The translations under genes were made by a program, and so were the position numbers. A model generated the notes under the pieces. The model did no database searches, was not told the DNA's origin, and saw only the letters and a list, made by a program, of their open reading frames with translations. A stretch of 64,000 bases of DNA, taken from contig JAXMHH010000006.1 in NCBI GenBank assembly GCA_046346845.1, forward strand, positions 186,001 to 250,000, given 5' to 3'. Of the stretch, positions 8,055 to 17,218 are shown in pieces; within the stretch, counting starts at the first letter, position 1; the number at the start of each line of letters is the position of its first letter. The stretch is from DSSB01 sp046346845 (lineage in GTDB: Bacteria > UBA10199 > DSSB01).

Positions 8055-10724
8055 TTAGGGCGCCGCCTCGAGGCGGACCGCGGTGACCTTGTACTCGGGC
8101 GTCTTGACTTGATTGTCCCGCTGCGGGCCGGTGACCCGATTCAAGAAAAATTCCGGGGAATGAAAGGTGGCGAACAGCTCGCCCGGCTTTACCCGCTCAT
8201 CGACGCGCAGGGGCAGTGTCGCCTCCCCGTAACGGCTGCGCACCACCACGCGGTCGCCGTCGCGCAGGCCCAGCCGAGCGGCGTCCTGCGGAGCGATGTC
8301 CAAGGTGTCCGTCGGGCGCAACACGCGATTGGGGGTCCGCAGCGTCATGGTCCCGGCGTTGAATTGGAAGAGATTCCTGCCCGTGCTGAGCAGGAAAGGA
8401 AATTCCTCGTCCGTCCGCTCCGGACTGGGCTGGAAGGGAATGCGAGCCAGGGCGGCCTTGCCCCCCGAGGCAAACTCGTCGCCGTGGAGGATGCGGGTGC
8501 CCGGATGGTCCTCGGAGGGACAGGGCCACTGGAGCCCCTGTACCTCGAGACGGGGATAGGTGATCCCCTTCCCGGCGGGCCAGACCTCGCGGATCTCATT
8601 CCAGATCTCCTCCGCCGAACGGTACGGGAAAAATTCCCCCTTGCCCAAGGCCGAGGCCAGCTCACCGATCACCTGCCAATCGGTCTTCGCCTCCCCGGGC
8701 GCTTCCGAGACCTGCCGGATTCTCTGGATGCGGCGCTCCGAATTCATGAAGGTCCCGTCCTTCTCGAAATTCGAGGCGACCGGGAAAAAGACGGTCCCGA
8801 ATTTCGCGGCGGTCTCGTTCATGAAGAGGTCTTGGATGATGACCAATTCCAGGCCCTCGAAGGCCTTCCGGGTCGCCGCTTCCTGAGCGCTGCTGAGGTA
8901 GACGTCGTAGCCCATCACCCAGAGCCCCTTCATGCGCCCCTCGGCCGCGGCGTCGATCATCTCCAAAAGATTCAGGCCGTGCCGAGGGGAAAGCGGGGCC
9001 TTCCAGACCGCCTCGAAACGGGCCTTGCCCTCCTTCACCGAGATCGATCCCGTCAGGATGCTCGGGTCGCAACCCATGTGGGCCGCGCCCTGGACGTTGT
9101 TCTGGCCCCGCAGCGGGTTCACGCCGGTGCCGGGCTTGCCGAGGTTGCCGGTGAGCAGGGCGAGGTTCACCAGGCACATCACTCCTTCGGTGCCCTGGAC
9201 GTGCTCCGTCATGCCCAAGCCGTGGAACATCATGGCGGGGGTCTCGGTGGCATAGATGCGAGCGGCTTTCCGGATGAGCGAGGCCTCGACCCCGCAGATC
9301 GCGGCGGCCCGCTCGGGGGTCCAATCCTGGATAAATTCGCGATAGGACTCGAAGTCGGCCACGCGTTCGCGGACGAAGGCAGCGTCGTAGAGCCCCTCCG
9401 CCACAAGGACATGGGCCATCGCATGGAACAGGGGGACGTTCGTGCCGGGCCGCAGGGCGAGGTGCAGGTCGGCGTATTGGGCGAGCTCGATGCCCCGCGG
9501 GTCCGCCACGATCAGGCGGGCGCCCCGCAGGGCCGCCTGCTTGATCCGGGCTCCCACCACGGGGTGGTTCTCGGTGGCGTTGGTCCCGCAGAGCAGCAAG
9601 GTCTTGGCGACCTCGATGTCGTCAAAGGAATTGGTCGCAGCGCCGGTGCCCATCATGCGTTTCATCGCCGCGGCGCTCGGGGTATGGCAGACCCGCGCGC
9701 AGCAATCGACGTTGTGGGTGCCCAAGACCACCCGGGCGAACTTCTGGGCCAGGTAATTCTCCTCGTTGGTCGCCCGCGCCGAACCCAGGACGCCAAGGCT
9801 GTCCGGGCCGTGTTCCGCCAGGAGGCGCCGGATCTCGCCAGCGGTATGGGCGATGGCCTCGGGCCAGGAGACCCGCCGCCATTCCCCGCCTTGCTTCAAC
9901 AGAGGTTGGGTGATGCGGTCGGCGGCCGCTGCAAAGTCGAAGGCGTAGCGCCCCTTGACGCAGAGGTGCCCCTTGTTGACCGGGGCCTGCTCCGCGGGGC
10001 GCACGGCGAGCATCTTTCCTGAACGAACCCCTACCTCCAGCTCGCAGCCCACGCCGCAATAAGGACAGGCGGTGCGCGTCCAACGCTCCGGGCTTCCGCC
10101 CTGCCACAGCGTCTGATCTTCCAAGGCGCCGCTGGGACAGGCGTCCACGCAGGCCCCGCAGCTCACGCAGGAGCTGCCGAGCAGCTTGTCGCCCGAGTCC
10201 GGGACGATCCGGACCCCGTCGCCGCGGCCCAGGACCTGCCACACGAACTGCCCCTGAAGCTCCTCGCAGATCCGCACGCAACGGAAGCAATCCACGCACT
10301 GGGACATGTCGACGTGGAGGTAGGGATGGGAGTCGTCGCGCTTTTCGGGCGAGTAGCCCCCCTTCAATTCGGATTCCAGGCCGTATTGCCGGAGGTAGCG
10401 GTGAAACTCCTTGTCCGGGAACCGCTCCAGGGCCGAGGCGGGGTAGTCGCGGGCGATCAGGGTCAGGAGAGTGCGGCGGAGGTCCTCGAGCTCCGGGCTG
10501 TGGGTTTCGATCTCCATCCCCGCCTCCAAGGGGGTATTGCAGGCGGTGAGCGGTTTCTCATGCCCGGCTACCTGGACGATGCAAAGGCGACAGCCGCCAT
10601 AGGGCTTCAGGCGCTCGTCGTGGCAGAGCGTGGGCAGCTCGATCCCCTGCCGGCGCAGGGCCTGCAGGATGCTGAGCCCCGTTTCGAATTCCAAGGGCCG
10701 CCCGTTTATGCTTACCCGAGGCAT
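8055..10724 (-). CDS. fdhA: NAD-dependent formate dehydrogenase, catalytic (molybdopterin) subunit
   Basis: 889 residues. Domains in order: a [2Fe-2S] ferredoxin-like domain (Cys34, 45, 48, 62), a NuoG-like cluster region (CVDCFRC), a ferredoxin motif (CVSCGACVDACP), the molybdopterin domain's [4Fe-4S] (CPYCGVGC), the active-site segment CCARVCHTPS with Cys346 where selenoenzymes have Sec, and a C-terminal dinucleotide-binding domain. It oxidises formate to CO2 with bis-MGD in the cytosol. The ATG at 10724 starts the conserved N-terminus and overlaps the end of fdhB by 13 nt. A longer upstream frame exists but runs through fdhB. It is the last gene of the Moco operon. Confidence 0.9.
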   Translation of the reverse strand: MPRVSINGRPLEFETGLSILQALRRQGIELPTLCHDERLKPYGGCRLCIVQVAGHEKPLTACNTPLEAGMEIETHSPELEDLRRTLLTLIARDYPASALERFPDKEFHRYLRQYGLESELKGGYSPEKRDDSHPYLHVDMSQCVDCFRCVRICEELQGQFVWQVLGRGDGVRIVPDSGDKLLGSSCVSCGACVDACPSGALEDQTLWQGGSPERWTRTACPYCGVGCELEVGVRSGKMLAVRPAEQAPVNKGHLCVKGRYAFDFAAAADRITQPLLKQGGEWRRVSWPEAIAHTAGEIRRLLAEHGPDSLGVLGSARATNEENYLAQKFARVVLGTHNVDCCARVCHTPSAAAMKRMMGTGAATNSFDDIEVAKTLLLCGTNATENHPVVGARIKQAALRGARLIVADPRGIELAQYADLHLALRPGTNVPLFHAMAHVLVAEGLYDAAFVRERVADFESYREFIQDWTPERAAAICGVEASLIRKAARIYATETPAMMFHGLGMTEHVQGTEGVMCLVNLALLTGNLGKPGTGVNPLRGQNNVQGAAHMGCDPSILTGSISVKEGKARFEAVWKAPLSPRHGLNLLEMIDAAAEGRMKGLWVMGYDVYLSSAQEAATRKAFEGLELVIIQDLFMNETAAKFGTVFFPVASNFEKDGTFMNSERRIQRIRQVSEAPGEAKTDWQVIGELASALGKGEFFPYRSAEEIWNEIREVWPAGKGITYPRLEVQGLQWPCPSEDHPGTRILHGDEFASGGKAALARIPFQPSPERTDEEFPFLLSTGRNLFQFNAGTMTLRTPNRVLRPTDTLDIAPQDAARLGLRDGDRVVVRSRYGEATLPLRVDERVKPGELFATFHSPEFFLNRVTGPQRDNQVKTPEYKVTAVRLEAAP

Positions 10725-12130
10725 GCCTCCAGCTCCTTTCGATAATACCGGTCCAGGCTCGCGGCGAAGGCGGCCAGACCCGTCCCGTGGCCGCACAGGC
10801 TGGTTTGGCGCAGGGCCGCGACCAGCCTTTCGAATTCCCGCATCAGTCCCCGCGGCCGCTCCCCCGCCCCTCCGGCCCCAGCGAAAAATTCCTCCATCCG
10901 CCGGGAACCCAGGCGGCAGGGGGTGCACTTGCCGCAGGACTCGTAGGCCCCAAAGGAGAAGACGTGGCGGGCAAGCTCGAGGATGGAAGTGCGCTCGTCG
11001 AAGGCGACGACTCCGCCGTGCCCCACCTCGGCGCCGATCGCGCGCAGTTCCTCGAAGCCCAGCGGGGTGTCCAGGAGCGAGGGCGGGATCACCCCCGCCA
11101 GGGGGCCGCCGACGATGAGGCCCTGCAGGGCTCCGGAACGGAGGCCGCCGCCGATACCTTCCACCACCTCGCGAAGTTTGATGCCGAATTCCACCTCGTA
11201 GAGCCCGGGCCGCCGGAACAGGGAGTTCAGCGACAGCACCTTGGTGCCGCGGCTCTGCGAGAAGCCGAAGGAGCGGTAGGCCGCCCCGCCCTCCCGCAGG
11301 ATCCACGGAATGGCGGCCAGGGTCTCGACGTTGTTGACCAGGGTCGGCCTTTGGTAAAGGCCCCGCTCGGTCGGGTAAGGCGGCCGCGTGCGGACCTCGG
11401 GGCGCTCGCCCTCAATGGAGTTCAGCAGCGCCGTCTCCTCCCCGCAGACGTAGCTCCCCTGGCCGATGACGATCTCGACGTCGAAACCGCCGGGCCACAG
11501 CCCCGCCGCCTCCCGCAGGGCACGGCGCAAGGCCTCCAGGGCCTCGGGATATTCCCTGCGCAGGTAGACGAAGCCGCGTTGCGCGCCCACGGCATGGGCG
11601 GCGATCCTCAGGCCTTCGAGCAGGAGGTGGGGATCCCGTTCCAGGATGAAGCGGTCGATATAGGCGCCCGGATCGCCCTCGTCCGCGTTGGCGACGACGA
11701 ATTTTTCCGAGGAATCTTGTTGCAAGACCGCCCGCCATTTCTTGCCGGCGGGAAAGCCGGCCCCGCCGCGGCCGCGCAATTCGGAGGCCTCCACCTCCCT
11801 CACCACTTCCTCGGGGGCAAGGCCGAGGGCGCGCCGCAAGGAGGCGTAGTCGGGTCCCGCCTCGCCCTTTACGATCCGGTCGAGGACGACCCCGCGGGGG
11901 GCGCGAATCTCAATATTCGGTTGGGGATTTTCCTCGAGCGCGGCGGGGGCGGCGAAGCAGCGCCCCAGACAGTAGAGCCGCGGGGTTTGGGCCTCGGCTT
12001 GGGCAAAGCGCTCCGGCCTCAGGTGACGGGCCACGAAGCAAGCGATGCCCTGGCAATAGGGAGGCAGGCTCGGTCCGGCCAGGTGATAAAAAGTCTCGGC
12101 CGCCTCCAGCTTGGTCAAGTTCCCCTTCAC
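10712..12130 (-). CDS. fdhB: NAD-dependent formate dehydrogenase, NuoF-like diaphorase subunit with fused NuoE-like domain
   Basis: 472 residues. The N-terminal 90 residues keep the NuoE/thioredoxin-like [2Fe-2S] ligands as CQGIAC (Cys26, 31) and CLGRC (Cys54, 58). The rest is NuoF-like: RGRGGAGFPAGKKW (NADH site), NADEGDPGAY (FMN site) and ESCGKCTPCR plus a later CGHG ([4Fe-4S]). It passes electrons from FdhA to NAD+. The GTG at 12130 is chosen because AGGGGG lies 4-5 nt upstream and it starts 8 nt after moaE; an upstream ATG inside moaE is possible. The gamma and beta subunits are thus fused. Confidence 0.87.
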   Translation of the reverse strand: MKGNLTKLEAAETFYHLAGPSLPPYCQGIACFVARHLRPERFAQAEAQTPRLYCLGRCFAAPAALEENPQPNIEIRAPRGVVLDRIVKGEAGPDYASLRRALGLAPEEVVREVEASELRGRGGAGFPAGKKWRAVLQQDSSEKFVVANADEGDPGAYIDRFILERDPHLLLEGLRIAAHAVGAQRGFVYLRREYPEALEALRRALREAAGLWPGGFDVEIVIGQGSYVCGEETALLNSIEGERPEVRTRPPYPTERGLYQRPTLVNNVETLAAIPWILREGGAAYRSFGFSQSRGTKVLSLNSLFRRPGLYEVEFGIKLREVVEGIGGGLRSGALQGLIVGGPLAGVIPPSLLDTPLGFEELRAIGAEVGHGGVVAFDERTSILELARHVFSFGAYESCGKCTPCRLGSRRMEEFFAGAGGAGERPRGLMREFERLVAALRQTSLCGHGTGLAAFAASLDRYYRKELEACLG

Positions 12131-12138
12131 AGGACCCC

Positions 12139-12555
12139 CTAAGCATGCCGGCAATCGACCCAAGTCGCGCCGTCGCTATGGTACTCCTTTTTCCAGACCG
12201 GCGCCCGTTTTTTGAAGGCCTCGATGACGAAGGCGCAGGCCTCCAGGGCCTCGCGGCGGTGGGGACTGCTGGCGGCGAGGAAAATCCCCGTCTCGCCCAC
12301 GTCGAGCCGCCCCACCCTCTGGATCAGGGCGAGCTCGTGGAGCTGCCAGCGCCCGCGGGCCTCCGCGAAAATTCGCTGCACCTCGGCGAAAAACAGCTTC
12401 TCGTAGACCTCGTACTCGAGACCCAGGACCTTCCGCCCCTCGTTTTCCTGGCGGATATTGCCTTCGAAACTGGCCACCGCCCCGCAGGAGGGGTGCCGCA
12501 CCGCCCGGAGGGCCTCTTGGATATCAATGGTTTCAGAGACGAGACGGATCAGCAT
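12139..12555 (-). CDS. moaE: Molybdopterin synthase catalytic subunit MoaE
   Basis: 138 residues. The MoaE landmarks are visible: GAVASFEGNIR, LEYEVYEKL, SSPHRREAL and the active-site lysine stretch KKRAPVWKKE. With MoaD it inserts two sulfurs into precursor Z (cPMP) to make molybdopterin. It starts 3 nt after moaD and is followed 8 nt later by fdhB, tying cofactor synthesis directly to the formate dehydrogenase. Confidence 0.92.
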   Translation of the reverse strand: MLIRLVSETIDIQEALRAVRHPSCGAVASFEGNIRQENEGRKVLGLEYEVYEKLFFAEVQRIFAEARGRWQLHELALIQRVGRLDVGETGIFLAASSPHRREALEACAFVIEAFKKRAPVWKKEYHSDGATWVDCRHA

Positions 12556-12558
12556 CTT

Positions 12559-12804
12559 TCAACCTCCGGCTACGGGCGGGATCAGGGCGATCTCTTCCCC
12601 GTCTTTAGGTCGATAATCGCGGGGGACGTATTCCTCCCCCACCGCGTACATCAGGCAGCTTTCATAGCCGCCTTCACCGAAGGCCGGGGCGAGCAGGCGG
12701 TGGGCCAATTGGGAGACGCTCTCCCCCGCCTGGAGCTCGTATTCCCCCTCACTCCGCTTCATCTTCTCCTTGAGGATGGCGAAAAACAGGACGCGGACTT
12801 TCAT
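12559..12804 (-). CDS. moaD: Molybdopterin synthase sulfur carrier subunit MoaD
   Basis: 81 residues with the ubiquitin-like fold pattern and the required C-terminal Gly-Gly (PPVAGG), which is adenylated and thiocarboxylated before donating sulfur in the MoaD-MoaE complex. The start at 12804 overlaps the stop of moeA by four bases. A longer in-frame opening upstream lies in moeA and lacks support. No moeB-like activating enzyme is in the window. Confidence 0.9.
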   Translation of the reverse strand: MKVRVLFFAILKEKMKRSEGEYELQAGESVSQLAHRLLAPAFGEGGYESCLMYAVGEEYVPRDYRPKDGEEIALIPPVAGG

Positions 12805-14045
12805 GGCCGGGGACCTCCACCTTCCCCCAAAAGCGCGGGCAGGAGGTGGACTTCCACCGGCGCGCCCGCGGGCAATACCTCGACCTCCTCCGGCACCAGG
12901 ACCAGGGCATTGGCCTGTCCGAAGGACTGGAGGGTGTGCGAGCCTTGCTGCTCCAGGATGCGAACCTGACCCCCTGTTCCCGCCAACTCCGCCCGGGCCC
13001 GGAGAAAATGCGCCAGGCCAGGCTTTTTTCGAAACGCGGCGGCAAGCGGGAGGCTGAGGCGCGGCAAGCGGCCCTCCGCGGCGCCGAGGGCCCTGAGCAG
13101 GGCCGGCCGCACGTATTCGTAGAAACAGACCAGGGCGGAGGCGGGATTGCCGGGGAGGCCGAAGAAATATTTTTTCTCGCCTTGCCTGCCGAAGAAGATC
13201 GGCTTGCCGGGCTTCTGCCTCACCTTCCAAAAGGATTCGCGGATGCCGAGATTGGCGGCGGTCTCGCGGACGAAATCGAAGTCGCCGACCGAAACCCCGC
13301 CCGTCACCAGGAGGAAGTCGCAGCCCTCCAGGTCGGTAGCGATCCGCCACGCCAGCTCCTCCCTTTGGTCCCGGCAGCGGCTGACGGAAACGGGCTCAAG
13401 GTATAGCTCCCGCAGGGCCGCCGCCAGGGCGAAGGAATTGGAATCGTAGATCTGTCCAGGCTCCAGGGGCATCCCCGGCGCCACGATCTCGGTTCCGGTC
13501 ACCAGGATCCCCACCCGGGGCGGACGAAATACCGAGACCTCGTGGATCCCCTGCCCCGCCAACAGGGCAAGCGTGGCGGGAGTGAGACAGGCCCCCCGCG
13601 CCAGAATCTCCTCGCCCGCGCGGAACTCCTCGCCGCGGGCGCGGACGTTCTCGCCCTCCTTCACCGGACGGCTGAGCTCGAGATAGCCCCGCTCCGCCAC
13701 TACGTCCTCCTGTTTCACGACGGCGTCGAGCCCTTCGGGGAGCACGGCACCGGTGTAGATCCTCGCCGCCTCGCCGGGCAGGAGGGGCTTTTTCAAGGGC
13801 GTGCCCGCGGCCGCAGTGGCCGCCACCGCCATCCGCAGGGGACTGCCGGGGGAGGCGCCCAGGGTCTGGGCCGCCCGCAGCGCGTAGCCGTCCATCGCGG
13901 AGTTCGCGAAGGCGGGGCTGTCCTGCAGAGCGGCGACCGGCTCGGCGGCGAAGCGCCCCAAGGCCTCGCGCAGCCCGACCCGCAGCGCCGGCATTGCCGT
14001 CACCTGGGCTAAGATCCGATTTTGGGCCTCTTGGACGGAAATCAT
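12801..14045 (-). CDS. moeA: Molybdopterin molybdenumtransferase MoeA
   Basis: 414 residues. Signatures: NSAMDGYALR, VTGGVSVGDFDFV and GLPGNPASALVCF. It inserts molybdate into adenylated molybdopterin in the cytosol. The ATG at 14045 begins the conserved MISVQEAQNRI; a longer opening extends into the gap before the hemerythrin gene and is not supported. The stop overlaps the moaD start. Confidence 0.92.
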   Translation of the reverse strand: MISVQEAQNRILAQVTAMPALRVGLREALGRFAAEPVAALQDSPAFANSAMDGYALRAAQTLGASPGSPLRMAVAATAAAGTPLKKPLLPGEAARIYTGAVLPEGLDAVVKQEDVVAERGYLELSRPVKEGENVRARGEEFRAGEEILARGACLTPATLALLAGQGIHEVSVFRPPRVGILVTGTEIVAPGMPLEPGQIYDSNSFALAAALRELYLEPVSVSRCRDQREELAWRIATDLEGCDFLLVTGGVSVGDFDFVRETAANLGIRESFWKVRQKPGKPIFFGRQGEKKYFFGLPGNPASALVCFYEYVRPALLRALGAAEGRLPRLSLPLAAAFRKKPGLAHFLRARAELAGTGGQVRILEQQGSHTLQSFGQANALVLVPEEVEVLPAGAPVEVHLLPALLGEGGGPRP

Positions 14046-14061
14046 CCCCAATGAACCTCCC

Positions 14062-14535
14062 TCATCCGCACCCGCAACAGGCGCCCGTCTCCAGGGCACT
14101 GGTCTCGCGCACCTTGCGCAGGACCGCGTCCCGCTCGGCGTCGCTCACCAAACGATCGATGGTCGGGTAGAGGATATTCTCTTCCTTCAGGTTGTGCTGC
14201 GATAGCACCGAGAGCAGGCGTTGCTCGGCGTCGTCGCTCGCGGGATCCTGGGCGCGCACCTTGACATGGATCTCGTCCAAGGCCTCGTGGATCATCCGGT
14301 GCTCCATCCGCATCACCGCGGTGGGGCCGACGTCTCTCATGCCGGTCTTCTGCTCGAAGACGGGGAAGAGGATTTCTTCCTCCCAGACGATGTGGCGTTT
14401 GAGCCCCTGCAAAAATTCCCGGAAGTTGGCCTTGGCCTCGGCAAAATCGCTCCGCTTGAGCTGCTGGAATTTTTGGAAAAGCGCGTCCAAGCGGTCGTGG
14501 TCGGCCTCGAAGAAGGCAGTGATGCTTTGGTTCAT
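14062..14535 (-). CDS. Hemerythrin-like (HHE) domain protein inside the Moco operon
   Basis: 157 residues. Diiron-type ligands are spaced as in HHE proteins: ADHDRLD (His14), RHIVWEEE (His48 with acidic neighbours), RMEHRMIHE (two His) and SQHNLKEEN. The fold would be a four-helix bundle binding O2 or NO, or storing and repairing iron. It ends in an unusual Cys tail, CCGCG, which could bind metal or form a redox site. It sits between tauE-like and moeA with gaps of 9 and 16 nt. A role protecting oxygen-sensitive Moco enzymes or sensing NO/O2 is inferred from context. Confidence 0.8.
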   Translation of the reverse strand: MNQSITAFFEADHDRLDALFQKFQQLKRSDFAEAKANFREFLQGLKRHIVWEEEILFPVFEQKTGMRDVGPTAVMRMEHRMIHEALDEIHVKVRAQDPASDDAEQRLLSVLSQHNLKEENILYPTIDRLVSDAERDAVLRKVRETSALETGACCGCG

Positions 14536-14544
14536 AGGTCTCCT

Positions 14545-15297
14545 TTACAGCAGGCCCCAGAGCAGGCGACCGGAGGCGAAGAGAATCAAGGCCGCCGTCA
14601 CCCGCCGCAAGGCCGGTTTCGAAATCTTTCCCGCCCCCAGGCGGCTGCCGATCTGCCCTCCCAGGAAAACGGCGGCGAGCAGGGGCGCCGCCCAGGTCCA
14701 TTCGATGGCCCAACCGGATTTGGCGATCTGCCCGGCCAAGCCGGAAAGCGAATTCACTAAGATAAAGAATCCGGTCGCGGCGGCGACCTCCTTGGCATTT
14801 CCCCAGCCGAGGAAATAGAGGACGGGGGCGAGAAAAATCCCGCCGCCGATCCCGACCAAGCCGGAAAGCAACCCCAACAGGGCTCCGACGGGCAGGCCGA
14901 TCCTCCAGGCCTCGGCCCAGGTCACTTCCCGGCTGGCGACGAAAGACTCCTCGCTCAACAGCAGGCGCAGCCCTGCGGCCAGCAGGCTGAGCGCCAGCAG
15001 CCACAGAAAGACCGTCTTGTCGATCGGGATGCGTCCGCCCAGAAAAGCCGCGGGGACCGAGGTCGCGACGAAGGGCAGGACCTTGCGCGGGGAGAAATGC
15101 CCCGCGCGCAGGAAGATCCAAAAACCCGCCCCGGAGACGACCAGGTTGCAGAACAAGGCCGCCTTGGGCATCTCCGCATAGGGAAAGCTGAACAAGGCCA
15201 GCAGGGCCAGGTAGGTGGAGCCGCCGGCCAGTCCCGCCATCGAATAGACCAGGGCCGCGAGGAAGAACAGGCCCAGCAATAGCGGAAAGGATTCCAT
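14545..15297 (-). CDS. TauE/SafE-family sulfite/sulfonate exporter-like membrane protein
   Basis: 250 residues with about eight hydrophobic segments and the paired-repeat architecture of TauE/SafE proteins, including the glycine-rich LLSGLVGIGGGIFLAPVL in the second half. The family moves small anions such as sulfite, sulfoacetate or thiosulfate-related compounds. It begins directly after moaCB (one base between the genes). Within a Moco operon it might export sulfite or carry an oxyanion related to sulfur supply; that is only context. Confidence 0.8.
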   Translation of the reverse strand: MESFPLLLGLFFLAALVYSMAGLAGGSTYLALLALFSFPYAEMPKAALFCNLVVSGAGFWIFLRAGHFSPRKVLPFVATSVPAAFLGGRIPIDKTVFLWLLALSLLAAGLRLLLSEESFVASREVTWAEAWRIGLPVGALLGLLSGLVGIGGGIFLAPVLYFLGWGNAKEVAAATGFFILVNSLSGLAGQIAKSGWAIEWTWAAPLLAAVFLGGQIGSRLGAGKISKPALRRVTAALILFASGRLLWGLL

Positions 15298-15298
15298 C

Positions 15299-16204
15299 TC
15301 AGTGCCCCCCGCCCCGCATCATGTTGAAGGCATGCAGGACATTCGGAAACACCGCGGCGATCGATTCCTGCACTCCCTTGCTGGATCCCGGGAGGGTCAG
15401 GATCAGGGTGCCACCCCGGACCCCCACCACGCCGCGGGAAAGCATGGCGTAAGGGGTGCGGCGCTGGCCGTAACCGCGCATCGCCTCGGCAATGCCGGGG
15501 ATCTCGCGCTCGATCACCTCCCGCGCCACGTCGACCGTCACGTCGCGGGGGCCCAGGCCCGTGCCGCCGGTGCTGAGCACCAAGTCCAACTTACACTCGG
15601 CGTACTCGAGGAGCTTGCGGCGGATGGTCTCCCGGTCGTCGGGGATCACCTCGTAATGCAGCACCTCCACGGGAAACTTCTTCATCGCCTCGCAGATCAG
15701 CTTCCCGGATTTGTCGGTCTTCTTTCCCGCCGAGACGCTGTCGGAGGTGACGAGCACGGCGGCCCTCAGCGGGACGGGGAAGGTCTCTTCGAAATCGCTC
15801 TTGCCGCCGCGTTTTTCGGCGAGGCGGGTCTCTCCGATGGTGACGTCCTTGTCGATGCCCTTCATCATGTCGTAGACGGTGAGCGCGCAGACCGCCGCGG
15901 CGGTCAAGGCCTCCATCTCCACGCCGGTGCGGCCGATGGTCTTGACCTCGACCCGGATCCCGATCTTCCCCGGCCCCGGCTCGTAGGCAATATGGACGGA
16001 GTCCAGGGCGAGGGGATGGCAAAAGGGAATGAGCTCGGGCGTCTTCTTCGCGGCCAGGACCGCCGCGGCGCGGGCGACGTTCAGCACGTCCCCCTTCGGG
16101 GTCTCGCCCCGCAGGGCCCGGTCGACGGTCTCGGGTTTCGCGCGCACCTCGGTGACGGCCACCGCCGTTCGCAGGGTCTCAATTTTTCCGGAGATGTCGA
16201 TCAT
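15299..16204 (-). CDS. moaCB: Bifunctional MoaC-MoaB fusion
   Basis: 301 residues. Residues 1 to about 145 are MoaC: FCHPLALDSV, VEMEALTAAAVCALTVYDM and the KGIDKDV segment with catalytic Lys. This half forms cPMP with MoaA. Residues from about 147 are MoaB/MogA-like: LVTSDSVSAGKKTDKSG, LSTGGTGLGPRD and LPGSSKGVQES, which adenylates molybdopterin. Such fusions are known in several phyla and explain the absence of separate moaB/mogA here. RBS-like purines precede the ATG, 30 nt after moaA. Confidence 0.9.
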   Translation of the reverse strand: MIDISGKIETLRTAVAVTEVRAKPETVDRALRGETPKGDVLNVARAAAVLAAKKTPELIPFCHPLALDSVHIAYEPGPGKIGIRVEVKTIGRTGVEMEALTAAAVCALTVYDMMKGIDKDVTIGETRLAEKRGGKSDFEETFPVPLRAAVLVTSDSVSAGKKTDKSGKLICEAMKKFPVEVLHYEVIPDDRETIRRKLLEYAECKLDLVLSTGGTGLGPRDVTVDVAREVIEREIPGIAEAMRGYGQRRTPYAMLSRGVVGVRGGTLILTLPGSSKGVQESIAAVFPNVLHAFNMMRGGGH

Positions 16205-16234
16205 CCTTTTCCATCCTTTCTTGCCTATCCAGCT

Positions 16235-17218
16235 CTAACCGCCAATCCCGTACATTCCCGCCGTCGCCTGGCAATTCGGCTGCAGGAAACCTCCGTGATC
16301 GGCGCGCTTGACGGAGATCATCCGGCGGAGCATCGCCTCGAGCTCCGCCTCGGTGGAGCCGGGGCGCCGCAGCAGGTCCAAGAGGCCTTCCGACTCGTCG
16401 TAGGCCAAGCAGTCTTGGACGCGCCCGTCGGCCGAAAGGCGGATCCGGTTGCAGGATTCGCAAAACGGCTCCGAGACGGCATGGATGAAACCCACCACCG
16501 CGTTGAGCTCGAAGACCTTGAAGTACTCGGCCGGGCCGCGGCCGAGACGGCGCCCGTAGGGCAGCAAATGGTATTTCTCCGCAAGGCGCCCTTTCACCAC
16601 GGCGCTCGGCAGGAAGGAAGGCTCCATCTCGCGGCCGGGGCCGATCGGCATCAGCTCGATAAAACGGAGGATGAGGCCCTCGCGGGCGGCGAAGGCCAAT
16701 AACTCCTCCACTTCGTCCTCGTTGCCTCCCTTGAGCAGCACCGCGTTGAGCTTGATCGGGGAGAAACCCGCCGCTTTTGCGGCGGCGATGCCGGCCAAGA
16801 CGTCGTCCAATTTTCCCCAGCGAGTGATGCTGGAAAATCGCTCCGGACGCAGGGTGTCCAAATGCACATTGATCCGGGTAAGCCCGGCGGCCTTGAGCTC
16901 GGCGGCGAAGTCCTCGAGCAGGATCCCGTTGGTCGTCATCAGGATGTCCTCGATGCCGGGGATCGCGCGCAGCATCGCCACCAGGCGCGGCAGGCCCTTT
17001 CGGATCAGCGGTTCGCCCCCGGTGAGGCGGACGCTCTTGACCCCCAACCGGGCGAAGACCGCCACGACCCGCGCGATCTCCTCGAAGTTGAGGATGTCCT
17101 CCCGCTCCCGCTTCACCGCGCCCTCCAAGGGCATGCAGTAGCGGCAGCGCAGGTTGCAAAGATCCGTCACCGAGAGGCGCAGGTATTCGATGGGGCGTTG
17201 GTAGCCGTCACACAGCAT
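16235..17218 (-). CDS. moaA: GTP 3',8-cyclase MoaA (radical SAM)
   Basis: 327 residues. The radical SAM cluster is CNLRCRYC (Cys21, 25, 28) and the GTP-binding C-terminal [4Fe-4S] region is CESCNRIRLSADGRVQDC. The protein ends in Gly-Gly (GIGG), which MoaA needs for catalysis. It makes 3',8-cyclo-GTP, the first step of Moco synthesis. The ATG at 17218 overlaps the end of mobA by 11 nt; an upstream opening inside mobA has no support. Confidence 0.93.
   Translation of the reverse strand: MLCDGYQRPIEYLRLSVTDLCNLRCRYCMPLEGAVKREREDILNFEEIARVVAVFARLGVKSVRLTGGEPLIRKGLPRLVAMLRAIPGIEDILMTTNGILLEDFAAELKAAGLTRINVHLDTLRPERFSSITRWGKLDDVLAGIAAAKAAGFSPIKLNAVLLKGGNEDEVEELLAFAAREGLILRFIELMPIGPGREMEPSFLPSAVVKGRLAEKYHLLPYGRRLGRGPAEYFKVFELNAVVGFIHAVSEPFCESCNRIRLSADGRVQDCLAYDESEGLLDLLRRPGSTEAELEAMLRRMISVKRADHGGFLQPNCQATAGMYGIGG

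Noticed and set aside
9660..9700. Selenocysteine at the formate dehydrogenase active site
   Set aside because: The codon at the active-site position is TGC (Cys), not an in-frame TGA.
8031..10022. Long plus-strand open frame opposite fdhA
   Set aside because: Antisense shadow of fdhA; composition is His/Arg/Gly-rich and no domain is visible.
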